Positions 11,501-23,500 of a stretch of DNA of 64,000 nucleotides are shown piece after piece; position 1 is the first letter of the stretch; every line of letters begins with the position of its first letter. The notes under the pieces were generated by a model. That model was not told the origin of the DNA. It saw only the letters and a list, made by a program, of their open reading frames with translations, and did not search any database. The translations under genes were made by a program, and so were the position numbers. The DNA comes from Aspidapion aeneum (lineage: Eukaryota; Arthropoda; Insecta; Coleoptera; Brentidae): positions 102,418,185 through 102,482,184 of the forward strand of contig OY755042.1 of assembly GCA_963576565.1 (NCBI GenBank), in the 5' to 3' direction.

Positions 11501-14500
11501 AATTATCCGGTTGGGCTTTATTATCTAAAGGTGCACATATTTTTTTTCTAAGGGTGGGGAGGGGATAATTAATACCCCCTTCAAATCCGCACTTATTTCT
11601 TGATAAACTGTATAGTTTGTGTTATGGGTTTCCCTTTACTAAAAATTGCTAAATGACGTTTTTTCGAATCTCAACTCAATCTATGGTTTTTTCGTATCTG
11701 TATGACCCCATCATACTGCAACTCCGTGCTTTTATTGATAAACTGTATAGTTTGTAAAATATGAATTTTCAAATTGCCTTAATGGCAAATTATGGTGTTA
11801 TGGGTTTCCCTATACTAAAGTTTGCTAAATGACGTTTTTTCGAATCTCAACTCAATCTATGGTTTTTTCGTATCTGTATGACCCCACCATATTGCAACTC
11901 CGTGCTTTTCTTGATAAACTGTATAGTTTGTAAAATATGAATTTTCAAAATTTTGCCATTTTGGTCTTATGGATTTCCCTATACTAAAATTCGTTAAATG
12001 ACGTTTTTTCGAATCTCAACTCAATCTATGGTTTTTTCGTTTCTCTATGACTCCACTATACTGCAGCTCCGTGCTTTTCTTGATAAACTGTATAGTTTGT
12101 AAAATATGAATTTTCAAATTGCCAAATTCGCTAAATGACGTTTTTCGAAACTGAGCTCAAGCCATGGTTTTTTGTATTTTTATGACGCCACCATTCTGCA
12201 GCTCCGTGCTTTTCTTCATAAACTGTATAGTTAGTAAAAATTTGTCCATTTTTGTCTTATGCGGTTTCCTATACTAAAATTCGTTAAATGACGTTTCTTC
12301 GAATCTCAACTCAATGTGGTTTTTTGGCATCCCTCTGGCCCTACAATACTGTAACTCTGTGCTTTTCTTGATAAACTGTATACTTTATAAAATATGAATT
12401 TTAAAAGTTTTGCCATTTTGGTCTTATGGGTTTCTCTATACTAAAAATCGCTAAATGACGTTTTTTCGAATCTCTACTCAATCCGTGGTTTTTTCGGCGG
12501 ATCTGGGACCAAATCTATGGAGAAAGGGTAATCTAAAAGCTAAAATTTTTCGAAAAAAGTAGAAAAAAAAACCGGTTTTTTTATTTTTGATTGTTACCTT
12601 CTAATTTTTTTTTGTTCTTGCCAAAAATTGGTGAAAAACACCAATTTTTGTGTCGTGGACGTTTATTCTTGACGGCCCGTGACGTGATGTATGGTGAGCG
12701 CTCACCCCTTTGGATTCATTTCCTGTGCAAAAAGGTGGTGGTTACCCAGTGATCCATGGTGAAAGTATTCAAAGTCCATCCGTGACAATTCTGGGTTTGT
12801 TAACAGGTCAGTGTCGTTACTCTTGAAATCTCCCCGTGCGAGTACTCCTCGAAATTCGAGCGAAAGTGGGCGTTTCTCCCCCAATCGTATTCTTGACATT
12901 CTCACCCGAAAAACGTGTGACATTTTGGCGACTTCTCACCGGAGAGATCTCGATAGGTGCCGACAGTGGCGTATATAGAAAAAAGTTTCGGGGTGGGCCC
13001 GACGCAGTTTGGGGGGGGGGGCCGAGACTCCATGAGGCCGTATTTTATGCTATTTTATGTTTGTATTCAGGAAATATGTGGAAAATATCTAAAAAAATCT
13101 TAGCTTCGGGGGGGGGGGCCCGGGCCCACCAGGCCCCCCCTTATATACGCCACTGGGTGCCGACGTGGTGACTTTTGTCCAAAACTCTGTGATAACCTAG
13201 ACAATGTTGTTTTGGTTACGTGTGGGTTTTGTTTTTTTAAAGTTTTTTCCCTGTTTGTTTCGTAAATATTGAAGTATATTTTTTGGCCTCCATTACAGCC
13301 TTTTCCTTGATAAACTCCACCATTAAATCTTTTTGGGCTAAATATATTTTTTTAAAAACTGCTTTATGAAAAAGTATTATTAAAACAAATTTTTTAGTTT
13401 TTTTTATAAATTAGTTTTTTTGAACCGAACCGAACCGAACCGAAGAATACCGCATTTATGCAATACAGTGAGAAACGAGAGAGTGCTCACTCGTTGTCAC
13501 CCCTCGGGGAGTACTCACTCGGGGAGATTTAAAGAATACTGCCACAGGCAGTGTTGGTGGGATCATTACTAATCGATTAAAACAGTAGTTGTAAAATCTT
13601 CATCAAAAAGCCAATTTTGGACTAAAAGACTAGAATAATATAATAAAGAATATTCTATTAAAAAAATTAACCATTTTAGCTCATCCGAATGTGAAGTTGT
13701 TTATCACTCATTGCGGTCAACTCAGTTTGACCGAACTCATCCATTATGGTGTGCCCATCTTAAGTTTACCAATTTGCTCAGATCAAAAACTTAATGCTGC
13801 TCAGGCTGAGTCAATGGGAATTGGAAAAACATTGAGCTTTTCGAAAATTACAGAAGAAAATTTCGGCAATGCTCTAGAAGAGCTTTTCGATAATCCAAAG
13901 TAAGTTTATCAAAATACAACCAGTGGCGGTTTCTCCATAAGTGCAGATGTGCACGTGCACTCCAAAATTTTACTTAAAAAAATATTAAACTTTGATCATT
14001 CCCTAATTTAATTCATAATTATCCCAAAAGAAATTCACTAAAGACTGGAATATACTCTAGGAATTAATACCTGATGTATGTGTTTGTATTCGTGTTCAAA
14101 CTCATCAAATAACCATATCCGGAATACTACGTATATATGCCAACAACGCTTTTCTTTACTGGAACCAAATTCTATGCACCCTAGATGTTATGTCGCATGC
14201 TAATTACGAAATATAGAAAGAGAGGACGACATGTCCCAATAGAATTTTACAGTACATAGAATCTGAACCTTCCTTCTGCACGGCGCGTATACAAAGACCA
14301 GCCTCAATGCCGCCCGCATCCCCGTGATGACCCCTGCGTCGTCGGTTCGCGTTGCATGTTAGAGCAGATTACCAGCACTTTTAATTCGTGAACTTAGTAG
14401 TTGTGTGTGCAACGATTACTTTTGCAAGTATCGAATAGATACTGATACTTCCTCTTCGAGTATCAGATATTTTGTATTCGGTACTAAGTAATCATTATGT

Positions 14501-17500
14501 TATATAATACTGAGTAGAGTTGAAATTTTAAGTACTAAGTATGCAAAAAATAAAAATATTGATGTTTTACATGTTTGTAGTTTTTGAAGTGTAAACTTCA
14601 TTAGGCGCGTTTAGCAATTTTGGTGGGTAGTGAATTCAACTGAGCCGTCAGTTATGGGCCAGTATTATTAATTTCGCCTTTTTGAAGTTTACACTTCTGC
14701 CGTGTGGTCTTAATCAAACACATTTTTTTTTTATTACGAAAATGTAGATATATTAATCTGGGGAATTTTGACAATGGCGGAAGTTTCTAATTCTGATAGC
14801 ATTAGCGTGCAATATTTAAATAAATTTTCATCTACGCCATTAGAGGAGAAAATAAACTAGGTGTGATAATTTATTATTTATTTATAAAAACAATAATAAT
14901 AGGTAGGTAACTAATATCTAACTAAATATCTCATTTTTTAATTATTTGCTCTAAATTATATGATATGACGGCCCACTCGAAGGCCCAAAAACTTAGCGTG
15001 CCACTGAAAAAAGATTTTCGCCTGCGCCGCAATTTTTATTTTTATTTTTTGGTGTGCACCCCTAAAGCTTTTTATCACGCGCCGCCACTGAATACAACGC
15101 GGACGAAAAGTCTCGTACAACGTCCATCTTTCCAGTAACGGATTTACTACTATCTACAATGACGTAGCTAGCCTCAAGGTGGGGGGGGGGGGGGCAGTGG
15201 CCCAGGTCTATGCCCCCTGGCATTTCTCTTGCTTACACGATGCTTATCTACTTTTTTAGTTTTCTTCTCTAAAGCCCGGTCTAGACATAACATTTTACCT
15301 TACGTCTTGCCTGTCAGTCAAAAGGGTCAAGTATGACGGTTGAAAGACTAGCGTACACACTTGATAGTTGTAACGTTTTTGATCAGTTTTTGATACACCA
15401 TGGAGGAAGGACTGCTTTTGTCAATAATGTTTTTATTTTAAATGTCTATGACTTAACCGTTTCAGTAGCTAAACATAGTTTTTTAACCAGTTTTTCAAAA
15501 TGTTGTACTGATTTAGTTTGGTAATGCATGTAAGTTTCTGCTCACGAAACATGTCGGGACTATTTGTTTAAAACAAATTCAAAATTAGTGGAGGAAGACA
15601 ATAACCTGTTTGATTTCCTAAAAAATTATCTTATCTAATGTCGGACGTTTCGTATACCAACTGTTAGCTCCCGCTAAATTTCGCGGTTGTTTATATATAT
15701 TTTTAAAAAACACACAACTGTATGAAGGACAAAGCGCATTCCGCGTATTTGGACATGCGCACCAACAACCCGTGAGATCCTTGTCAATCGCCTAGAGAAA
15801 ATGGCGTGTTAATTTCGTTCTCCAACTATTTCAAATATCTACACCTGAAAGTGCTCGATTTTTGTGTACTAGCATAGAACTAGAAACTTCAGCCCTTCAG
15901 CTACGTGGTGACATCATTAGATCCAATCAGGGGCCCCTTGGAAGTGGAGAATTTGGCTGCAAAACTAGTGAGTGCATTTGTTCTGATTACCGTTGTGTGC
16001 CACCAATATTTTACCTATGGACGTTTTGATTATTTCGTAATTTCATATCAATATTTATGTTGGTTCGCGATTTCATTAATTAAAATATTTACAGTCCATT
16101 GCATTTAACGTTTTTCTAATCGTGGACTAACATAAAGTGCTCCTTCGACCGAATTATTTTAAATAATAAATCCATACGACGGTATTAATAATTATTTGCA
16201 AGCCGAATAATAACAGGGCGGTTCAAGGCCGCATCGTATTTGAAACGTCGAGTCGAGAAAGTCGTCGGTGTGGTGCGGTGCAGGGGGGTCTATCGCGTGG
16301 TCGATTCAGTAAACAAACCGAGAGGGATTCAAAACAAACAAAACAAACGTGCAGTGGTGTACCATATCATTTCGATATTTAAAACAATTTTCATCAATTG
16401 CGATAAATTAGTGCATATTTTCGACAATTCGTCATTTTTCTATTTCAGAAGCATTAATTTAGCGTTAATTGTATATTTACCGACAATTTCGTCATTTCAA
16501 AGGTAAAATCATGTCTGTCAAAAAAGCCGCGCAAAAACGCAAGGGTTTTTTATCTGCGATCACCGAGTGTTATGTGTTGTCACAGAACGCGGAAAAGGAT
16601 GAAAGAGCGAGAAACGAGTTTCAAGTGAGGTATTCCGATTTGGATGAAACCTTCGATAAATGCATGCTGGCGCATAATGACGTCATTATGTTGATAGACG
16701 ACTCGGACGATGAGGAGTTTAAAACGCAGGATGCGATCCTTTCAGAAGCTCGTAAATATTTTTATGCGTGTAAGGGGGTTTACTCTAAAATATTTCCGGT
16801 TGAGGCCCCATCATTTTCGGGATCATATGTTCGACAAAACGAATCTGAAACTCCAAAACTCAAAGAGTTAGGTATTCCCATATTCCGAGGTGATAAAATA
16901 TTATGGCCAAGCTTTTTCGATCTTTTTAATAACATTATAGATCAAAATCAAAGTCTAAGTAACGTTCGAAAACTTCAATATTTATTTTCATATCTCGAGG
17001 ATGAGCCTTTAAAATTGATATCAGGGATTAGCTTATCTGATCAAAATTATAAAATTGCTTATGACAAATTAGTCAATAGATATCAAAACAAGCGAGACCT
17101 CGCAAATGATGCTTTAAGCTCAATTATGCACTCCACCTTAAAAAACGAGTCAGCTAAAGAATTACGTAATTTAATTGACACCTTTTCTGAATCCCTAGAA
17201 ATTTTAAAATCACTTAGCTTTGACGTTGACAGTTGGGACTTATTTTTTTCATTTTATTAGAAAAATTGGATATTCCAACGCGTTCAAATTTCGAAATGAG
17301 TCACGCTAATACTAATACCGAAATTCCCACTTTTCAGTCACTTTTTCAATTTCTAGAAAAAAGATGTAAAGTTTTGGAATCACTTCCTCAATCTACAGCA
17401 CCCAAAAAGGTGCCTATATATCAAAAATCAAATTCTATGCAAAATCAGTCTGGGCAAAAGCCTACCTATCAAAATTCAAATTCTATGCGAAATCAGTTTG

Positions 17501-20500
17501 GGCAAAAGCCTACCTATAAATCATCCAATTCGCCTTTTATAGGACTGGCTGGCACCTCAACTAATTCAAGTACGGGAATAAAATGTTTCCGGTGTAATCA
17601 AGGTCACGTGCTTTCGAAATGTCAAACATTTCTTGATCTCTCACCTATCGATCGCCTATCTTTCGTCAAACAGAAAAAATTATGTCTAGCGTGTTTTCCC
17701 TTGCATGATGTAGATACGTGCAAATCAAAATATTCATGCAGGACTTGCAATAGTAAAAGGCACCACACTTTAACTCATATCTTAGAAACTAATCAAGAGT
17801 CTGGAAGCCAAGATACTAGTCCTGTCATTCACACACCACCTGTCAATAATCTTCATGTGTCATTAAATGCCTCAGGACCTTCAGGTACCTTTCTTTTATG
17901 CACCGCCATAATAGATGTTATGGACGGTTGCGGAAATTTTCAACCTGTAAGGGCACTGCTTGATTCTCGATCACAGACAGGATTCATCAGTGAAAAGTGT
18001 ATTCAGCGTCTTAATCTTCCTAGGCGAAGTTACACCACTGAAATATTCGGATTAAATCAGATGTCTTCTTTTACTTCCAAAGGGCTCGTTCAATGTCACA
18101 TTAAGCCACAAGGACAAGTCACTCCTTTACTTAATTTCGAAGCAATTGTGGTTCCACAACTATGTTCCAATATGCCTACATTCTCTTTGAACGATAATCA
18201 GTGGAAACACTTGCAAAACCTTAAACTTGCCGACACATCTTATTTCAAATCTAGACCTGTGGACCTGGTTATTGGTTGCGAGCTATTCGCACAGATATTC
18301 AAGGAGGGCAGGGTTCTTGGACAGGTAGGGCAGCCTTCAGCCCTTGAAACTATCTTTGGCTGGGTCGTCATGGGAAAGGTTGACGAAGTAGGTAGTCTTA
18401 CGGAACGAACCAGTTGTTTTTTAACGAGTCATTCACCTCCTTTAGAGGTCATTTTCCCTAGGTTTTGGGAAATCGAACATTTGCCTAAAAAACAAATCTT
18501 ATCAAAGGAAGAAAAACAGGCAGAATCAATTTTTACTGCTAGTGTAGTACGGCAACCGAGCGGTAGATTCATGGTAGATCTTCCGTTTAAAGACAAAATA
18601 AACCCTGACCTAGGAAATACTTATCCGCAAGCTTATCGTAGATTTTTACTTCTAGAAAATAGATTAATCAAAAATCCTGATCTGTACACTGCCTATTCAA
18701 GTTTCATGCAAGACTATATCGATTCTAATCATATGAGTTTAGTTTTATCTAGTCAACCAAAGGTCGACGTATCGTGTTTTTTAGCACATCATTGCGTACT
18801 AAAGCCGGAAAGCTTAAGTACAAAATTAAGGGTAGTCTGGGATTGTTCGGCAGTCACCCCAAAAAATATTAGTCTCAATGACACATTGTTATCTGGACCG
18901 AAACTTCAAAAGGATATTGCTACTTTACTCCTTACGTTTCGTCTTAATCCTATTGCCTACATTGCTGACATCAAACAGATGTTCCGTCAAGTCCTTATCA
19001 ATCCTTACCACCGTCCTTATCAAAGGATATTGTGGAGGTTTTCTCCACATGACCCACTTTCAGTGTGGGAACTTTCTACTGTCACTTTTGGCATGACATG
19101 CTCACCTTTTCTAGCCATGCGTACCTTAAATGAGCTGGCAGAGAGAGAAAAGGAACGTTTTCCTATGGCTAGTACTGTTCTAAAAACGTCAATCTATATC
19201 GACGATATCTTGGGAACTAGCCCTTCGCTTTCTGAAGCTCTCTCCCTTCAAACAGAACTCAATGATTTGTTGAAGTCGGGAGGATTTGAACTTAAAAAAT
19301 GGGCAAGCAATTATCCTGAATTATTGGCAACATTGCCAGAGTCCGATCGTCAAATGCCTCTCTCTTTCGACAAGGAGGAACCCCACTTTATCAAAGTTTT
19401 AGGACTTCAATGGCATCCAAAAAACGACATTTTTTCTTATCAATGCCGAATGATGGACAAACCCCCAACCAAACGTTCTATTTTATCTATCATCGGAACA
19501 ATCTTCGATCCCTTAGGTTTTCTTTGTCCCTTGTTGCTACAAGCAAAATTTATTTTGCAACAGTTGTGGATATCGAAAATAGGCTGGGACGAAGAACCAG
19601 ATTCTTCTATCATCGACTCTTGGAACAAACTTCGTTCTGAATTCCCGCTTCTTTCCAAATTTCAATTACCCCGACAAATCAAACTGTCAAAAACCAATAC
19701 CTGTCAAATCATCGGCTTCTGTGACGCTTCAATTCGAGGCTACGCAGGCGTCGTATATTTTCGTGTAGAAGAGGAAAACAATATATCTGTTTCTCTCATA
19801 TCTGCAAAATCTAGGGTCGCGCCTATAAAGTCACAAACTTTGGCTAGGCTAGAACTCCTAGGCGCATTTCTTTTAAGCGAATTAATTGACTTCGTTTTAT
19901 CTAGCTATGAAGGAAAAATAACTTTTACAAATATCGTTACTTTCTGCGATTCGCAAGTCGTATTGCACTGGCTTTCATCCCCTCCTAATCGCTGGCAAAC
20001 CTTTGTTGGAAATCGAGTCAGTAGAATCCAAGAAATCATTCCCTCAAACTCGTGGCGCTACATTCCTTCTGCTTTGAATGCAGCCGATATTGCGTCACGA
20101 GGGGCCACCCCTTCACAGCTCATGTCACATGACATGTGGTGGAACGCACCGTCGTTTTTGTGGTCTCCCGAAAACGAATGGCCCGATTTTCATAAACCAA
20201 AAATGCCGATTGATTTCGGAGATATTAATCTGGAGGAAAAGCCAAAAGTCTGTTGCAATGCGATAATTGATGTCAACTTCTTAGATCAGCTTCTTATCAA
20301 ATATTCCTCTATATCAAAAATTCAACGTATCATTTGTTATGTCCTTCGAATAGTTAACCTTTTTCAAAACCATTCCTATCAAAAACCCACTAAGCCGCCG
20401 GACCAAAAAGTTATTTTTGAGAATATTGTTTTTCCTACCACCGGTGAGATGCAAAGTGCGTTACACCTTCTTATCAAACGCGTGCAAGGTTCTTGTTTTT

Positions 20501-23500
20501 CTGAGCTTTTTTCCGCGTTATCTAAGGATAAACCAATACCGAAACCTTTGCGAAAACTTTCACCTTTTCTTGATGAGAATAATATCATTAGAGTCGGTGG
20601 CAGATTACAAAAATCTGACCTTTTGTCTTATTCTGCAAAACACCCCGTCTTACTTTCGAGTGACCATCGTTTAACTACTCTTCTTATCGAGTCCGCTCAT
20701 CGACAATATCTTCATCCTGGGTTTAAAACATTACATAATCTGCTTTTACAGCAATTTTGGATATTATCTGCCAGACGGGCAATTCAAAGAACCATATCCA
20801 AGTGCTTGCAATGTTTTAAAATCAACCCTAAACCCTATAGACCGCCCATAATGAGTTCACTTCCCGCTCATCGAATCAATCAACTTAAACCTTTTTCGAG
20901 TGTAGCTATCGACTTTTGTGGACCTTTCTTTGTGATTCCTCATCGTTACCGTGGTTGTAAAGCTTTCAAATCGTATGTCTGTGTGTTTGTCTGTACGGCC
21001 ACACATTGCGTGCATTTGGAATTAACCATGGAACTGTCCACCGAAGGGTTCGTAGGTGCATTCCATCGATTCATTTCCAGACGCGGAAGCGTGACGCAAT
21101 GCTGGTCAGATCAAGGCAGTAATTTTATAGGTTTTCGTAACCAATTACTGGATTACGCAAGAAGTGCTGCCACCAGACTTTCTATTCGTTGGCATCTGGG
21201 AACTCCTCTCAGTCCACATTTCAATGGCCTGGCAGAAGCTGGCGTCAAAAGTTTTAAAACTCACTTTGTACGAGTTGTCGGCGACCAGAAGTTGTCTATC
21301 ATGGAGATGTCCACCCTTACCTGTCGCATAGAAGCCGTACTTAATAGTCGCCCTTTATCTCCTGCCTCTTCAGACCCACACGATCTTCAACCTCTTACCC
21401 CTGGGCATTTTTTGACACTTGAACCCCTTAATTCAGAAATTCCGGAGTCAGATTTGTCCGAGGTTCCCCTAAATCGGCTCTCGAGATGGCAACTAATCCA
21501 AAAACTACATAATGATTTTTGGAAACGGTATTCTATAGAGTATTTGCATACGCTACAACAGCGACACAAGTGGGCTGATTCGTCCCCAAATATCAAATTA
21601 AATGATTTGGTTATCATAACAAGTGATCACATTCAATCGCCTTTGAAATGGCCGGTCGGTCGGGTCATCGAACTGCATCCCGGCGGGGACGGTCAGGTGC
21701 GTGTTGCGATGGTACAAACGGTTACCGGTGTTTATAAGCGGCCAGTTGTAAAACTGTGCCTCTTGCCAAATTAAAAGTAATTTTAATTTTCTGCCTTTTA
21801 CCGGGTATTACAATAGGTTTTTTTATTTTTAATTTTTTTTTGGAATTTTTTGTTTGTTTGTTTTGCCTTTTTTCGGGATTACGTTATCTCTAAATAAACT
21901 TACGATACTTATCTATTTTCATTCATTTATATTTATCGGTCGATTCTTTTTCTTATATCTATATCTGTCCGGTTGAGATTCTAAAATTGTGTGTTTTGGA
22001 GGGCAGTTATGTTAGCTCCCGCTAAATTTCGCGGTTGTTTATATATATTTTTAAAAAACACACAACTGTATGAAGGACAAAGCGCATTCCGCGTATTTGG
22101 ACATGCGCACCAACAACCAGTGAGATCCTTGTCAATCGCCTAGAGAAAATGGCGTGTTAATTTCGTTCTCCAACTATTTCAAATATCTACACCTGAAAGT
22201 GCTCGATTTTTGTGTACTGAAGCATAGAACTAGAAACTTCAGCCCTTCAGCTACGTGGTGACATCATTAGATCCAATCAGGGGCCCCTTGGAAGTGGAGA
22301 ATTTGGCTGCAAAACTGGTGAGTGCATTTGTTCTGATTACCGTTGTGTGCCACCAATATTTTACCTATGGACGTTTTGATTATTTCGTAATTTCATATCA
22401 ATATTTATGTTGGTTCGCGATTTCATTAATTAAAATATTTACAGTCCATTGCATTTAACGTTTTTCTAAACGTGGACTAACACCAACTTCTAAGTTGCAC
22501 TCGAAAGGAATTAAAATTGTATGCACTACCACAAGAAATGCCGCTAAAACTGACGTTTTACCGGAAACAAAGCCTCTACCGATCAGTTCAACAGGTCCGG
22601 CTTCAGTCCTGTTCAGTTCAGGCAAAACGTACGTTTTATTGTCTACACGAAAGGTTTTGCCTGATCCGTTTTACCTGATCAAGTAAAACGTCAGGCAAAA
22701 CGTTATGTGTAGACCCCGCTTTCTGGATCAGCTGTTAATACACATAATATATTTGTTAACAAACGTAACTTTTGGTACCCGTGAATTTATAAAAAAGTCT
22801 TCGTGGCTAATCAGGTAAAAAGAAGTTTTTGTTTCTATCATATTTTTCCGTGGGTAGCTCGAAAGCTTATCCGCAAGGGCTTAAAAATTCCGCTGATTGA
22901 CGCTCACGTCTTGAAGGTGGGTAAAGACGAATAGTCAGAGCATATTATTTTAAAAGGCTTTCCGTTTTCGGTCTAGAAGCAAATCATATAACTTTTTGGC
23001 AACAGACCATTTCCCCCTAATTTGACCCCGCTGAATCCGAATATCTCTGTTGCCAACTCGAAAAATCGACAGGGACGGAGAAAATCCCCTCCAAACCCCC
23101 AAAAACCAGTTTTTTTCAGTTTTATGCAATTTTCTCGAAAACTAACCTTTTCATCGAAAATTGTAAAGAACAGTTTTTTGTGGAGAATAAAATTCCCTTT
23201 CCAACGATGTATTGGTCAATAAGGTTAGGATAAGCAAGTAGCTCTTCAGTGGCGTACGCAAATTGGGATTATTTAGAAAACACATGTTTATTATAGGTTT
23301 TTCAAAATTTTCTCAAAAACTACACTTTTTAGTATACTTTATTGTAGAACATAACATTTTCTTTTAAAAACTTTATTAAAATGTCGAGTTGTTGCCATAT
23401 TTAAGGCTTCAGGGGCGTACTAATATAAACTTATTTTCAAAAATAACTGAAATAATCAGTTTCCCTTGCATATTAAATATTTTTTCTAAGATTTTCAGAA

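Larger units (their letters stand above)
15662..22482 (+). mobile_element. BEL/Pao LTR retrotransposon, full length, 6.8 kb
   Basis: LTRs of 471 and 473 bp (TGTTAG...CTAACA) bound the element. An exact 5-bp duplication, CCAAC, flanks it at 15657..15661 and 22483..22487. The LTRs differ by about four substitutions and one 2-bp indel, roughly 99% identity, so the insertion is young. Domain order on the + strand is gag, zinc knuckles, aspartic protease, reverse transcriptase, RNase H and integrase, the BEL/Pao order. There is no sign of an env gene. A purine-rich GGAGGGCAG lies just before the 3' LTR. The gag/pol frame is broken once and the protease motif is altered, so this copy may be defective. 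It lies in sense orientation in UGT-A intron 3. Confidence 0.96.
15270..22722. mobile_element. 628-bp TIR element split by a BEL/Pao insertion
   Basis: The left part (15270..15661) begins AAAGCCCGGTCTAGACATAA. The right part (22488..22722) ends ACGTTATGTGTAGACCCCGC, its inverted counterpart. Removing the retrotransposon and one copy of the 5-bp duplication leaves about 627 bp that matches the unbroken copy at 32521..33148 along its length. No transposase is recognised. The superfamily is unclear because the target duplication is not obvious. Confidence 0.85.

Noticed and set aside
12836..13171. 111-codon open frame
   Set aside because: It runs across a G-tract MITE with exact target duplications; low-complexity and no family resemblance.
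15905..16108. 67-codon open frame found twice (also 22255..22458)
   Set aside because: It lies in the two LTRs of the BEL/Pao element and is duplicated only because the LTRs are.
17240..17262. Programmed -1 frameshift signal
   Set aside because: The T-run does not form a canonical X-XXY-YYZ heptamer in the gag frame and I see no clear downstream structure; a one-base loss is simpler.
19440..19658. Antisense and off-frame ORFs within BEL/Pao pol
   Set aside because: Shadows of the conserved pol frame, with no independent features.
15662..22482. Integrated virus (retrovirus-like)
   Set aside because: Domain order is BEL/Pao and no envelope-like frame follows pol before the 3' LTR.
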